Origin: Rotaria sp. Silwood1
Lineage: Eukaryota > Rotifera > Eurotatoria > Philodinida > Philodinidae
NCBI GenBank assembly: GCA_905250075.1
Contig: CAJNOP010000001.1
Location: 7,529,634 to 7,593,633 of the forward strand
Direction of reading: 5' to 3'
DNA: 64,000 bases
Positions within the stretch are counted from its first letter, which is position 1. Every line of letters starts with the position of its first letter. Below the pieces are notes generated by a model. It was not told the DNA's origin, ran no database searches, and saw only the letters and a list, made by a program, of their open reading frames with translations. This document shows, one piece after another, positions 29,701 to 41,992 of the stretch. The position numbers were made by a program, and so were the translations under genes.

Positions 29701-31469
29701 AATTTGAATTTTTATTTATTATTTAATAATTCTTGGTTTTGTATTTTCTTTAGGTTGCTCATGTTCTTTTTATGCAAGATAATAAATATAGAGAAGCAAG
29801 TACGTTTTTATTAGATTTATTTTTGAGATTACAATACAGAAATATAATTGTTCTTCTTTTTGTTTTAGTTGGATTCTACGAACCTATTGTCAAGAAACAT
29901 GAAGATAATGTAAGAGATAATACATTTTCTTTACAAAGAACTTAATAGATTTTATTTGAATTTAAAAGAAATTTTAAATTAATGAACTTGTTTTGTCCGA
30001 CTTAGGAGGAAAGTTTACGCTGATGAATGGTTAGTTATTTAGAAACTTATAAATCGAATCAAATTGAATTTATTGCGTAAAATAAGACTTGAATGTAATT
30101 TGTAGATTAATCTGCTGAAGAGATTACTAGAATAATGATAATATTATTTCTCAATATTGAACGAAATTTTTCTATACTCTAGTATATATATATATATTGA
30201 ATTTAGAATTTTCTGCTGCCGGTATATCACACGAAACTTTAGATACTTAATGATTTAAATGCTTCTGAGAATTCTTTCTACTAACTTGTCGAAAAGTTTG
30301 TCATAGACTGCGATGAAAATTGATCAGATACCTTTTTAAGATCCGTGTACTGAGACAATTCTCAGTAGAACATCCAACCTGAATTCTGTGGCATATTGGT
30401 AACAAGATATCAGAAAAGGTACCTTGTTGACAATTGATCGAATATACGGATACCCTGAATTCAATACATTCACTAGAATAATTTAAACAATGGTTTTATA
30501 ATAGTTTTCCCAAAATAATAACGCTTATTACCTTGAAAATGTTAAATTATTTTATTTAAAAATGTGAACACTTTGCTGAGTTTCATGTATTTAATACTAG
30601 TTAGAAGAAAATATTAAAGATATAGTTGGCGATAAGTAACAACTTGTTGACAGTATCTTTTGAGCTAATATTAACGATATAAAATGATTGTTTAAAATAA
30701 TTATCAAAACCAAGATATTCGTTTGATGAATTTGAAACAGAAATAACAAATTTTTATTTTTAGCTTTTAACAGTTAGTCCAATTGTTTTGGCTAATTTAT
30801 GTGTTAGTCATATAATGACAAGTCAAAATGAAGAAGTAAGAATTTAGAAAAACAAAAAGTATTTCTATTATATAAATATTATATATTTATTTTAAGGCTG
30901 AAGAATTGATGCGTAAAATTGAACGTGAAGAAGATAAATTACCATTTGAAACGCCCGAAAAAAAAGTTTTTCATTTATGTATTGTTAATCTCGTCATTGG
31001 GTAAAAACTACAACGAATATTTTTAAATAAATTTCAAATAATTTCTTTTTTTTTATTGTTAGAACACTTTATTGTGCGAAAAATAATTATGAATTCGGTA
31101 TATCACGTGTCATGAAATCACTTGAACCGTATCAAAAAAAATTAGGAACAGATACATGGTTTTATACAAAACGTTGTTTTCTATCGCTTTTTGAAAATAT
31201 GGCACGTCATTCGGTTATTATTCGTGATCAAGTTCTTATGGAAATGTTACATTTCTTAAGTCATTGTGAAAGTAAAAAAATTTCTATATTTTTTTTTTCT
31301 AATTGTTCTATTCAAATAATGATTATTTTTAGCTTGGGGTCGTGATGTTAAAGCAAATTTTGTTTCTCCATTAACAAATAAACCAATGCATGCTGGAAAA
31401 AATACAGTTGCCTATGAAGCACGTTATTTGAAAGCATTACTTTTAGATTTATTAAAAATAGACGGTTAA
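26793..31469 (+). CDS. TTC30: IFT70/TTC30, intraflagellar transport TPR protein
   Basis: Component of the IFT-B complex needed for building cilia; also linked to tubulin polyglutamylation. Sixteen exons (26793-26843, 26901-26966, 27023-27232, 27291-27347, 27845-27980, 28045-28149, 28219-28347, 28409-28611, 29250-29512, 29569-29692, 29754-29799, 29869-29909, 30764-30835, 30897-31000, 31063-31271, 31333-31469) give 650 residues, near the usual length of about 660. TPR units run throughout, e.g. LLAYCYYHAQDFTQAADCYE and VNTGCVLYKEGKYDEALKYF. Family blocks match closely: GMQTEGIDITSVGNT, ALTDMPPRNVNELD, VPVLMAQANIYWLQENY, RKSVEFCND, SPIVLANLCVSHIMTSQNEEAEELMRKIE and CIVNLVIGTLYCAKNNYEFGISR. The C-terminus ends with HAGKNTV then a short Leu-rich tail. 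It supports a ciliated animal. Three introns of 0.5-0.85 kb (27348-27844, 28612-29249, 29910-30763) hold nothing recognised. Confidence 0.96.
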
Positions 31470-33222
31470 AATACATGTTCTATAATATTTATTTGTGTTT
31501 TTTTTCGTTTTACATAATGAAATATTAAAAAAAATTCTTTGTTCTATTTGAATATAAAACAGTGGCGAACATATTTAAGCTTGACGAAAATAATCTTTTC
31601 AAAATATGATTGCAATGGATAAATCATGAACATTAGATAAGAATTTAATTCAACCATTAGTTTAAGTCTATTCAAAACACTATTTTCTAATTCCCATTTC
31701 TTACAGGAGTATTCCACAGTTTAAGTCTTTATTCTCTCTCATTAGCAATTGGCATTGGTATTTTTCAAAACATCGTAAAAAGTGTAGAGCGCATGATCCT
31801 AAAAAATTTCCTTACACGTTGCACCTAGAAAAGTTCCTAAGTAATCAAGTGGAAAAAAAGTATTTTGTATGCTTATTCTGCCTCTGAGATATACGACTTC
31901 TCAAAGAGACGATTATGAAATAATTAAAACGAAGAACATTTTTTTTCTTAATTGTTCTTTTTCATTCACTAGAAATATATATACACCTTGATGATGTGCC
32001 GTGTGATACATATCAATGAAAATTGTTGCTATTGAATAAAATGCATGTGAAAATTTTCACATGAATCAGTTGTACAAAATATTATAAAACATAAAATGGC
32101 AACTGGAATTACCATTAGGGAATAATGACATGAAAACAAAAAATATAAACCTCTTTGGTTGCTATATAGATCTTTGATGTGGGTGTTAGTGTTGGAAAAG
32201 AAGATCCAAACAATAGTCATACCTTTATTTCGAGAAAAACAGATGTTATAAAAAAAATCTCTATGTATTGTTAAATTAACAAAATAGATTGTGTTTTTGA
32301 GAAACCAATCAGTTACTCACAGAAGATAGAAAACAAAATTTTTCATGTCGTTACTCCCTCTCTTCCTTCAATGGCAATTGGAATTGCTAAATTATTCTTC
32401 ATATAGAGAAGCGCACCTGATCGATCTGGTGTACTATTGATCTACTGAAGAGGCCAATACTCTTTTGTAATATTTATTTCATAAGTGACTCTTCACGATT
32501 CATTGCAAGGAATAAACGGTTGAATAAAAAGGACTAAAATATAATCTTTAATTAAGATTCACTTGTATTGAATGCACTCTCATATAAACAATCCTCTTGA
32601 AAGTATAAGCCAAGATTTTTTGCTTGATGTAATCTAAACAAAAATTAAACGTCTTTGCGTTAGCATCTATCATACTGATAAAAAAATAGCTAAAGTTTTC
32701 TTTCTAATTGTAATTAATATAATCTAGTATTTCCATCTTTCATCTACTCGAACGTTGAATGACGGTGTAGCATTTAAATTGTAGAATGCTTATAGAAGAT
32801 GGCAGTATAAGTCACATTTAACATCTAAATAAAGTCAATTTGTAGTTGTGACTAGACTAGTCTTTTGAAGAAATTGATTATTGATATGATGCAGCGTATG
32901 ATAACGTTTCAAGTCTATTGAATTACTTATCGGCAGATAGATTAATACAGATACACTAATCTTAACTCATTCTGATTATTTCTAGATAAAGAAAAAAAAA
33001 GGCAGAAATTATTAACAAAACAAGTACAAACACAAACATCATGAATATTTTGTACAGCCAAACATTTGCCTTATATGACTAAGACCTTAACTCTTGATTG
33101 ATTGAAGTATTATGATCGTAAATTTCTTTTTTTTTCTCGCTTTAGAAATTTATTTAGATTCTTATTTTCTTATGATACTATACAGTTTTTAAATAATACA
33201 CAAATCAATTGATCAATCATCA
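31470..33222. other. Noncoding spacer after IFT70
   Basis: AT-rich sequence without recognised gene. Short look-alike segments such as GCAATTGGCATTGG (31745), GGCAACTGGAATT (32098) and GGCAATTGGAATTGC (32380) recur loosely and may be remnants of an old repeat, but I cannot define ends. Confidence 0.35.
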
Positions 33223-33462
33223 AGTCGTCGTTGGTGCTATGGTGGCAATATAATTTTAGATCTCAATGAAAGAATTCATGTTCAGACGTGATTACGCACC
33301 AATTATCCAGAACATTTTGATAGGATTTATTATTCATCAGATGCCAGCTTCATCAGAAAAGAAGACAGTTTAGTGCCTATTTTCGATAGTGAATGGCTAA
33401 AAGCAACAATAGCTATTCAGAAGGCAGCTGTTCAAATATGGAATGATTTAAAAAGAACTTGA
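33223..33462 (+). pseudogene. Coding-looking fragment of unknown family
   Basis: About 80 codons in one frame read like protein rather than AT noise. They include RRWCYGGNIILDLNERIHVQ, then TNYPEHFDRIYYSSDASFIR and SLVPIFDSEWLKATIAIQKA. The frame is interrupted and has no start codon, exon partner or promoter that I can see. It may be an exon of a decayed gene or the remnant of a mobile element. I do not recognise the family. Flanking DNA on both sides is plain AT-rich spacer. Confidence 0.35.
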
Positions 33463-34786
33463 TGATTTTAATCCATTTCCGATAGAATTTGAAAAATAAA
33501 ATATTTAACGATAATATATTCTTTAATACAAAAAATAGTTGTACATAGAACGCTACAAAAATTTTTCTAATCACCTCCGCTAAAAGCCTTAATTTGAGAT
33601 TATGTGTAAAGTTCCATACGTACACGTCTAACCCTCTGCTGTATTTTTAGATTGCATTAAGACTTGTGGTATAGTATTTTTTTTAGATAGGTTTCAAGTT
33701 TTAACATGAATACGTTCAAGTAATGATTTTACATAACTTGCAAAGTGACTTAGCTTCCGAAGGAAGTCATGTCCATTTGCCATGAAGATAAGGGAAATTA
33801 ACGCCTTCAGATTCTACACTAATTAGTTTGCTTTCATTAATTATAACAGAAAAATTTCAGCATTGATAATGCACTCCATTCAGATCGGTCTCCAATTACT
33901 CTAACAGAAGATTTGTAATGCTGTTCCACCAATAATTGAAAATAACTCCCATGGAACGTACGAATAAATAGAAAACATTACTTTTTTAAAATTTTTGATG
34001 GTCTTAATAAAAATTGTGTCGAACATTGCACTTCAATATATCTTGTTAGTATTGGTTTCGTTTCGCTAAGATCGAAATCCAAACTGAAATTTCTCACAGC
34101 TTAATTCGAAAATATTCTATTTTACGAAGCATACTGATATTACAAAGAGTAAACGGCACCATATTGTTTCGATCTGGAAAACGTGTGTTGTTGTTATGTA
34201 GCATATCCTTTCGAAAAAGTTGCAGTTTAAACTACTCTTATTTCCTTGATCATATCATACCAGTTGCCTCTCTTCTATGTAATCTATATGTAAAACATTT
34301 ACAGATTGAGATTTAAAAGAAAGTGTGAAACTTCTTACATTGCAAAACCATGGTCTTACAAAATTGTTCAGTGGGCTGTTGAAATTTGAAATATAATACA
34401 ATGAAGTATAAATTACAATTTAGATTGATGAATGCCAACAAACAGACGGATCTTTTTCAGAATGCAATAATAGACAAACGTTGACTTTTTAAAATGATAA
34501 TTGAATAAATATCTGAAAATTGTGTAAAATCTTTCAATCGATCAAAAAAGACCGACATTCATTAATCATATTTTCCAATGGACCATATTTAACATTTTTC
34601 TTCTTGAATTAGAAATGCTACTGTAAATACAATAACAATCTTTCAGCGACCTCTTTTTATTTATCAAAGTATGGTTAACGAAACATATGCAGTTTCATCA
34701 GTCATTTCTTTCTTTACGCAAGATGTGAAGCAAAATACTTCCTTATTCAATTTTCATTCATCAAAGTGAAATTATCAAGATAAAAT
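33463..34786. other. Noncoding spacer upstream of OGFOD2-like gene
   Basis: 1.3 kb, AT-rich. It must contain the promoter of the following gene at its right end. No repeats or coding content recognised. Confidence 0.4.
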
Positions 34787-35910
34787 ATGTCAAAAACTGA
34801 AGTTGACATAGAAGAACAATCATTCTTGAAAGAAGTCACATCTCATCTACCTTCGGACTGGTCAGATGAACGACGTGATGCTTATGTTCAACATGTATTA
34901 ATTAGTTGGCGACGACATCGAGAACATTCACATGAAGAACAACGTTTATTGGAAAAATATTTGTCCACTATTCAGCAACATTTTAAACCTCAATCACCTG
35001 AACTATATGATTTCAATCAATGGCCGATCAATGAAAATCTCATAACTATGCTCAATCGTGGTTCAATTGATTCTGATATTGTCAAACAAGTATGTATATC
35101 TTTTTTTTTTAAATATATTTATAATGATAATATGTAGATCTTTTGTAATAGATACAATCATCAGGTGTATATACTTTTTCTTTTCTACCTACAATATTTT
35201 GTCAATCATTAATTAATGAAATAGCATATTTTGAACAATGGTGTATTGATAATGGATTAAAATTGTATCGTCCTAATTCAATGAATAAATATGGTGTTAT
35301 TCTTGATCATTTTGGATTTGAAAAATGTTTAACTGATATCGTTACAAATATTATGCAGCCATTAACTCGACTTATCTATAAACATGTAACGCTTCCTCTT
35401 GATTCTCATCATGGTTTTATTGTTGAATATGCTATGGACAAGTAAGAAAATTCTTTTATAGTTTCTAATCTTATTCTTCTTTCTATACATGTATAGAGAT
35501 AGAAAACTTGATTTTCATGTTGATGATGCCGCCGTAACATTAAATATATGTCTCGGGACAGAATTTACAGGTGGTCAATTGTATTTTGGTGGGATACGGT
35601 GTTCATCTCATACTAGCACAACTCCGCCAAGAGATGATGAAGAGATCTATCTTGAACATCAAGTTGGCACAGCATGTCTTCATCTGGGTAATCATCGACA
35701 TCGAGCATTACCTATAACTAGTGGACGAAGACTTAATCTGATTCTTTGGGTAAGTTTTGACAAAAAATTGTATTACACAAATAATATTTTCTATATACAT
35801 TGTTTTAGTGTCGATCGTCAAATTTCGATGATGAAAGAAAAAAGAATGTGAACAATGAATGTCCCACTTGGTGTGGATTTCATCAAATGAAAAGTGAAGA
35901 AAATGTTTAA
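34787..35910 (+). CDS. OGFOD2: OGFOD2-like 2-oxoglutarate/Fe(II) dioxygenase
   Basis: A non-haem iron dioxygenase of the prolyl-4-hydroxylase-like fold; the animal OGFOD2 substrate is not established. Four exons (34787-35089, 35152-35441, 35497-35749, 35809-35910) give 315 residues. After a helical N-terminal region come GVYTFSFLPTIFCQSLINEIAYFE, RPNSMNKYGVILDHFGFE, LDSHHGFIVEYAMDKD and then the catalytic core. FHVDDAAVTLNICLG supplies His and Asp of the HxD iron site, FTGGQLYFGG the middle of the barrel, HLGNHRHRALPITSGRRLNLILW the distal His and the 2-oxoglutarate-binding Arg. A CPTWC motif follows, as in the human protein, where it reads CPMCC. All key residues are present, so it should be active. 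The gene is convergent with the next one, with 93 bp between the stops. Confidence 0.9.
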
Positions 35911-36003
35911 TATATAGTTTCATTTTAGTTAATATTGCAGAAAAATTTTTAAATACAAAAAAATCGACGTCAAAGTTTTTTTTCCTAATTAAAATCATCT
36001 TCA

Positions 36004-36726
36004 TTACGAAGACTTATGATGAATATAGCCACTAAAATTTGTTTGAATCTGTAAAGATTGAATTTGAAAATGATCATTAATCATATCTTTGAATTTTTCA
36101 ATAATTTCTTCTTGTGAACAAACTAATTCCATTGTATCAATTAATGGTTTATCATGTTTAGTGGATATTTTCTCATTAGGAATTTGCACAATAACAGCAA
36201 TTAATTGTCTATTCTTATCTGATTCTTCAAATGTTACACATGTGACACATTTAACAAGTATATTCAATCGTTCATAAACATGTTCATCGCAACCTTTACA
36301 TACAATAAGAAGACATTCATGTATTTGATCCGTTATATTTCGATATAAAAAACCTTGTTGAAGAGAAATATAAGTAACATGTAAATAATTATCTAGTATA
36401 CTTGCAGTTATTGGTAACAATGGATTATTAATATCTTTTCTAATACATAATTCTTTTCGAGTTTTACCTGCTGTAACATTAAAAGCTTCTCGATAAAGCT
36501 TAAGAAATTCAGCATCACGTGAATGTTCAAGAAATACTTGTTCATTACCATAGAGTTCAGTAAATATAAGTTTAGTTTTTGCTTCATTAACATATCGAAA
36601 GACATATGTATATACGTCGGGATGATCACGATGTACAATATCAGCCATACGTGCTAAATTTTCGAGCATCTTTGTAGCTATCAATTCTGATCTAGCATCA
36701 AATTCAACATGTAATAAAAAAGACAT
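36004..36726 (-). CDS. Intronless protein with N-terminal ABM-like (dimeric alpha/beta barrel) domain
   Basis: A single-exon gene of 240 residues. The first 85 or so residues (LLHVEFDARSELIATKMLEN, TYVFRYVNEAKTKLIFTELY, FLEHSRDAEFLKLYREAF) have the strand-helix-helix-strand pattern of antibiotic-biosynthesis-monooxygenase-like domains. The second half contains a Cys cluster (CLLIVCKGC...CVTCVTF) and further alternating strands, which may be a second, diverged copy of the fold. No signal peptide or membrane segment is evident. The start at 36726 is the first ATG of the frame. Function is unknown; ABM-type proteins range from monooxygenases and haem-degrading enzymes to binding proteins. Lack of introns stands out against the neighbours and could mean retroposition or transfer from a bacterium, but codon use looks local. 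Confidence 0.7.
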   Translation of the reverse strand: MSFLLHVEFDARSELIATKMLENLARMADIVHRDHPDVYTYVFRYVNEAKTKLIFTELYGNEQVFLEHSRDAEFLKLYREAFNVTAGKTRKELCIRKDINNPLLPITASILDNYLHVTYISLQQGFLYRNITDQIHECLLIVCKGCDEHVYERLNILVKCVTCVTFEESDKNRQLIAVIVQIPNEKISTKHDKPLIDTMELVCSQEEIIEKFKDMINDHFQIQSLQIQTNFSGYIHHKSS

Positions 36727-38565
36727 GTTTTGTTTTTCTTTCGGCTTCACACAATGTCAAATGCAGAAATAGAACACGATAACAAGTTATTTGCCTTCTG
36801 AATTATCAGAGCAACCTTTATTATTTCTAGATGTATGATTATAATTCAACATAGACTCCTATATATACTATATGTTAATGACTCATACATTGTCAATGAT
36901 AAGTAATGGATATAAGTACAAAAATTTTGTGATTATTACAATTGTCGAATAAATCTGCATATATTCATAAAAATGATTCTAGCGTATTAATTTTTGGATT
37001 TAAAAAAGAAAGACCATAATAACAGATGATTACGAATTGATGCAATGCTTTTTTGAAATTGAAGTAACAGTTGTTCAGAGAAGTTTTGAAATTTGACCAA
37101 CAAAGAAGAAAACAAGAGATTTGTTTTTCATTAAGTTAGAATTAGAGTGATGAACGTCTAGTCATAGGTTCAGTAGAAAATATAGTTATAAAAAATACTT
37201 ATGGCCTAATGTCTTGCAAGAAACCCAACCAAACTAATACTCGCCATTTAAGTTTATATGGCGTTAAACAGGAATGTTGTGGTTTAGTTAGACTAGAAGA
37301 AATCTATATGCGTTTGTTCTCATGAGCTTTTGGAGTCAAGCTATGATTTTTTTACAAAATTTTTGACCCAATTTTAGGTATGTGTCGAGAAAATACATAG
37401 AGTTTCGATGTAAAGTTTTGTCCATACATGGATCTAATGATGTATAGAATACCCTGAAAGTTCCAGCAGAATAGAGTGCTTTTTCTTTGTCGAAATATTG
37501 AAATTTTAACTAAACTCGATTTTTGTGACTTGTCTGTAGTAAACGCTGATTTTTTTGAAAGTTCAATATTTCATCAAAGGAAGTAATACTTTCAGAATAT
37601 TCTACTATAGTCATTCAACCTATCTATAGGCAAAATATCACTTCAAAATATCCGCTTTTAGTCTTTCTGTATATAACTAAAATTGAATCGGAAATTCAGT
37701 AAAACAAGGATAACTTGTTTTCAAAGACTTCTGAAGATAAACCATTTTAGATCTCTGCTAGTCTCACTAAGATGCCTTTGAGGTTCCAATATTAACCTAA
37801 AGAACTATTATTAGTTCAAGCAGTTTCCTCATTTATGTCGATGAAATTCTTCATGTTCTTGAACGTCTGATTTTAACATGCTCAGCTTTCATTAGTTTAG
37901 AATCAAATAAGATCTCAAGTCGGATCAAGCTTATATTTTGACTATGATATTTATGTCAAACATACATATTATATCAATCAAATAAAAAAAAAACCAGAAA
38001 ATGCATACGAAAAGATAACGGTCAAGAACTTGTCGTAACTTCTACCATGTAAGATAAGAAAAGAATTCTTTCCTTTGTTATTCAAAACTCAAACCACACC
38101 GTATTTTTTCTTTCATTGGTTACATGCAGTACTGTATGAAAATTTTTTTAAGACACAAGCAAAACATATTTCATATATAATTTTAATGTTTGAGAATGAT
38201 CTTATTCATCAAATAAAATTCTCATACATTGCTTACAAATCAATTAGGTCTTTCATATTAAACAAACGCAAATATGATCAGTTGATATTGATTGTCAATA
38301 TTTTTCAGTGTTGAATAATTACCAATGTGCAGATCATTTATGTGACATAGAAAGACAAAAAGAAATTGCAAAATAATTAAAACAAATACATGGTGATATG
38401 TAGTCAATTCTATTTTTTCTGTAAAAGAAATAAACATATGTATGGTTTTTAATAAATTTTAAAAGAAAAAAATATTTTTGTTCGGTATACTTGTGTTATC
38501 TATTGTTTATGAAACATATGTATCATGCACGTATCATATATAATTACTAATGAAAATTATCAAAT
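36727..38565. other. Spacer between ABM-like gene and GH125 gene
   Basis: 1.8 kb of AT-rich noncoding DNA. No exon-like segment, RNA gene or element ends were recognised. A 79-codon open frame at 38075-38314 has no protein-like features. Confidence 0.4.
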
Positions 38566-41500
38566 TTAATTTAGTAGATAAGGTTTTTCTCGATATAATT
38601 TCCAAATAAATTCACCAAATAAACTATTTGCCCAAGCAAACCAAGAACGAGTATAATGCATTGGATTGTTGACATTTATTGATTCATGCATAAACCCTGT
38701 ATTGCCATGAGATTTTTGTAACATCTCTAAACAAAATCGAATTTCATCATCATCAGTTGTTGTTAAACCACGCATAATAATTGCAAGTGGCCATACCATC
38801 GATTTTCCACAATGTGGTCCACCAACACCTTTTTGAGAAAAAAAATATATTGAACAAATCATCACAGATAAATGAGAATAATTACCTTCAAGCAAATTTC
38901 CTTTGAAAAACCATGGATTATCTGAGCTAAGTACAAATTTTCGCGTATTTTGATAAATTGGATGTTTACTTGAAATATCATCAGGACATAAATAAGGTAA
39001 TGAAAGAAGTGATGGAATATTTGAATCATCCATTAAATTTCTATTATCAAATCCATCTATCTCATATGAATAAATTAAACCATATTTCGGATGTTTAAAT
39101 GTAATTAGTGTTTCTTGATTATTTACTATTTTATCATCAAATAAAATATCATGTAAATTAGAAATCAATTTTAATATATCATCATTAAAATCATTTGTCC
39201 ATTCTAATTTTTTTACAAATTCTAATAAAAGTTTTAATGTATGATGAGCAAAAAATTGCGATGGTATAAGATAAGGAAATGTTTGCAGATCATCACTTGG
39301 TCGAAAAAAGGTATGAATTAAACCAATAGGTTTAGCTTTTTGTCCACTTGGGTCTGAAGGATGACCTTGCCGTTGATATGAGTATGGACCTTAATTTATA
39401 TAAAGAATTTTTTTATAATGAAACCAAATATAATTAAGTGTTGCTAATACAAAAATCAAGTGAATGTTTTTCTCGTTCATTAATATATATGGTTTGATGA
39501 AGCTTGACGAACTAGTTACGAATATATAGGTTTTTTTTTATTCGACCAGTGTTTGGTTGAAAAAAAAAACATGAAAAACTTGAATGACTGAAAATGTACA
39601 ATTGACCATTATGAACTCGCCCTTTTTTTTCAGAAATCATCGTATTTCAATTATGTTATCTTTTTAAACTCTATGAGCAGATTGTATTCTGACTCAGCAT
39701 AAAAAGCTGAGTTGAATGGTGTTGTTTGATTAAATTGAGAAGAAATGAGCTTTAAGAAAATCCTGTTCAATAGAAATAATTCCAACATACCTCATAGCAC
39801 CTATGTGTGAATTATTTTGATGTTAATATTAGACAAATGAATGATAAATACGTTTGTATTTAGTAATTTTAATTACTATGGTCTAGTTGAAAAGCAAAAT
39901 AGATAGTACTTATGTAATTAGCATCAAAAACTGTATTGAATCATGTATATTTTAAGAATTTTTTTCTACAAAAAACCGAAACCTGGGAGACTATGCACGA
40001 ACTTTGAAAAACAGACTTAAGGATGACCACAGATGTATTTTCTATTTTATCAGTTGATTAACAAAACTGTTCTCTTTTATAGATTATCAGTGTAAAAATG
40101 TTATATTGACTTATTTTATGACTAATATTTAGAATACATGCTAGAATGTCCTTTCGAAAATGTCCTTTATTTTTTCGTCCTCTCACATACATATATATGT
40201 AAGGACGAAATAAAGGACATTTCGTCCGAGGACATTTTCGAAAGGACATTCTAGACTGTTACCCGTGGAAGATTATATAGCAAAAGCTTCAATTCATTTC
40301 TTTTGATGTATTTAACTCAAACCATTATTCTTTCTTTTCTTTTCTTGCGCACGTTTTCTTTCTTCTGTTACGTAACAACTAATATACATTACGAAGAGAA
40401 GAGTATTTGAATCGGTATTAAATGTCAATCTATAGTTTTTCGTACAAAGAATTGTTATAATTACTTTACATAAGAATAAATATTGGTAACAGTCTAGAAT
40501 GTCCTTTATTTTTTCGTCTTTACATATATATGTATGTGAGAGGACGAAAAAATAAAGGACATTTCGTCCGAGGGCATTTTCGAAAGGACATTCTAGCATG
40601 TATTCCTTCCACGTATTTGTCAATGCTCTTCACTTGGTAAATTTCTGTTTATTTCTTTTCAATAGAAATGCATCATTTTATATTAATTTGAATTCAAATA
40701 TTGACTACTAAAATATATCATTAACCTATTAGAATAGTCATTTTTCATTGAAGTTCTTTAAATTAATAATAATAGTTTCAATAAATATAGCATCTATTAT
40801 AAAAAAAAGTTATGAATAAATAAATGATCGAAATTAACCCATTTTTTATTACAATTTTAGAGGATAAAATATGACGTGATAGGAAAACCTGTCTCTAAAT
40901 GTTTTTTTTAACAAAATGGTTGTTTATTGAAAAAACTGAAAAACTTCATCAATATACATCAATGTTGTAATTAAAAATAAAAATTGATGTTTATAACATC
41001 AACATTCATGACATTATCTCATAGTGTTCAGACAAAAAAAGAATCGGTGTCCGTTTTACTTGTTTAAAATATATATAAAATTTTTTTTTCGCAAAAATGC
41101 TTTGGTAATTTATAAAAGATTTGAATTGAAAAGAAAAAAAGAGGTAATGTTTCGTCTTATTACCTGATTCATTAAATCTTTGTTGTTCTTTCATTGTTTG
41201 TAAAATAATTCGAATAGTTTTCTTAAAGTCTTGTTCATTTTCACGAAAAAAAGATAAATCATAATTAACTTCTTTCCAATATGAATGCATCAATCGTAAA
41301 ACATAACAAAGAGAATCTAATTCCCATTTTCGTTCATGTACACCCGCACGCATTTCTGTTTTATCCATATGTTTCCATTCACTAATACGATTTGTATCTT
41401 TATAATGTGCATTCGCATATGGATCACGTTGAATAAATATACATTGTCTTAAGAGAACACCTTCAATCAATTGACGAAGCTTTTTATCTTGATTCATTAA

Positions 41501-41992
41501 CGGTAAGTAAAGATTTATTTGAGCACTTGAATCACGCAACCACATAGCATCAATATCACCTGTAATAACATAAGTATCAGGCTTTTTTTCAGATGCTGCT
41601 TTTTCATCAAAGTCGACAGTTGTATCAAGTGTATTGGGAAAACAATTTTCAAATAACCATGCAAGTTCTTTATTTTTGATATTTTTCTGTATTTCTTCAA
41701 TTAGTGATTCAACAGCTGGACTTGTAAATTGACGTTTATTGACAGGACAACGTGCTTTAGGAAAATCAATAGTAGTTGTCATACTCGTTTTCGTAATATT
41801 TCTAATGATAGCCACAGGTATAATAGGACGTATCGTGTGTTTATTATATGAATGATAATCAATTGATAATGAAGATGATAGATGTCGTTGAGAAAATAAA
41901 CGCATACAAGTTATGATAGAGATGATACCGAGAAAAACACCGATTAGACAAGAGTTTCTTTTACGGCCATATAATTGCAATATTCGAGACAT
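38566..41992 (-). CDS. GH125 exo-alpha-1,6-mannosidase, type II membrane protein
   Basis: Family GH125 (formerly DUF1237) hydrolyses terminal non-reducing alpha-1,6-linked mannose from N-glycans or mannans by inversion. Three exons (41164-41992, 38886-39389, 38566-38828) give 531 residues. A short cytosolic stretch and one membrane segment (LIGVFLGIISIITC, about residues 15-33) imply a Golgi/ER luminal enzyme. Family blocks are intact: FTSPAVESLIEEI, LAWLFENCFPNTLDTTV, TYVITGDIDAMWLRDSSAQI, DPYANA, KWELDSLCYVLRL, GPYSYQR, FFRPSDDLQTFPYLIPSQFF, YEIDGFDNRNLMDDSNIPSLLSLPYL, YQNTRKFVLSSDNPWFFKG, GTGFMHESI and SWFAWANSLFGE. The longer readable frame extends 15 bp upstream without an ATG, so 41992 is chosen. 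The family is typical of fungi and bacteria and unusual in animals, so horizontal acquisition is likely. A 1.77 kb intron holds a MITE pair. Confidence 0.94.
40132..40263 (+). mobile_element. Hairpin MITE copy A (hAT-like, 8-bp flank repeats)
   Basis: A 132-bp element whose ends read CTAGAATGTCCTTTCGAAAA and its complement, so most of it folds into one hairpin. Nine bases outside each hairpin end (GAATACATG left, ACTGTTACC right) are shared with copy B and so belong to the element. It is flanked by AATATTTA on the left and CGTGGAAG on the right. These differ from each other but each matches a flank of copy B. The 8-bp length suggests a hAT-superfamily non-autonomous element. No coding capacity. 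Confidence 0.8.
40485..40605 (-). mobile_element. Hairpin MITE copy B, inverted relative to copy A
   Basis: A 121-bp copy of the same element in the opposite orientation. The two copies carry different internal losses in the stem, so each hairpin is asymmetric: copy A lacks part of the left arm's inner stem and copy B part of the other arm. In its own orientation it is preceded by CGTGGAAG and followed by AATATTTA, the reverse pairing of copy A. Confidence 0.8.

Larger units (their letters stand above)
39390..41163 (-). other. 1.8 kb intron of the GH125 gene with two MITE copies
   Basis: The intron is more than ten times longer than the gene's other intron. It contains two related hairpin elements in opposite orientation (40132-40263 and 40485-40605). 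The remainder is AT-rich with nothing recognised. Confidence 0.7.
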
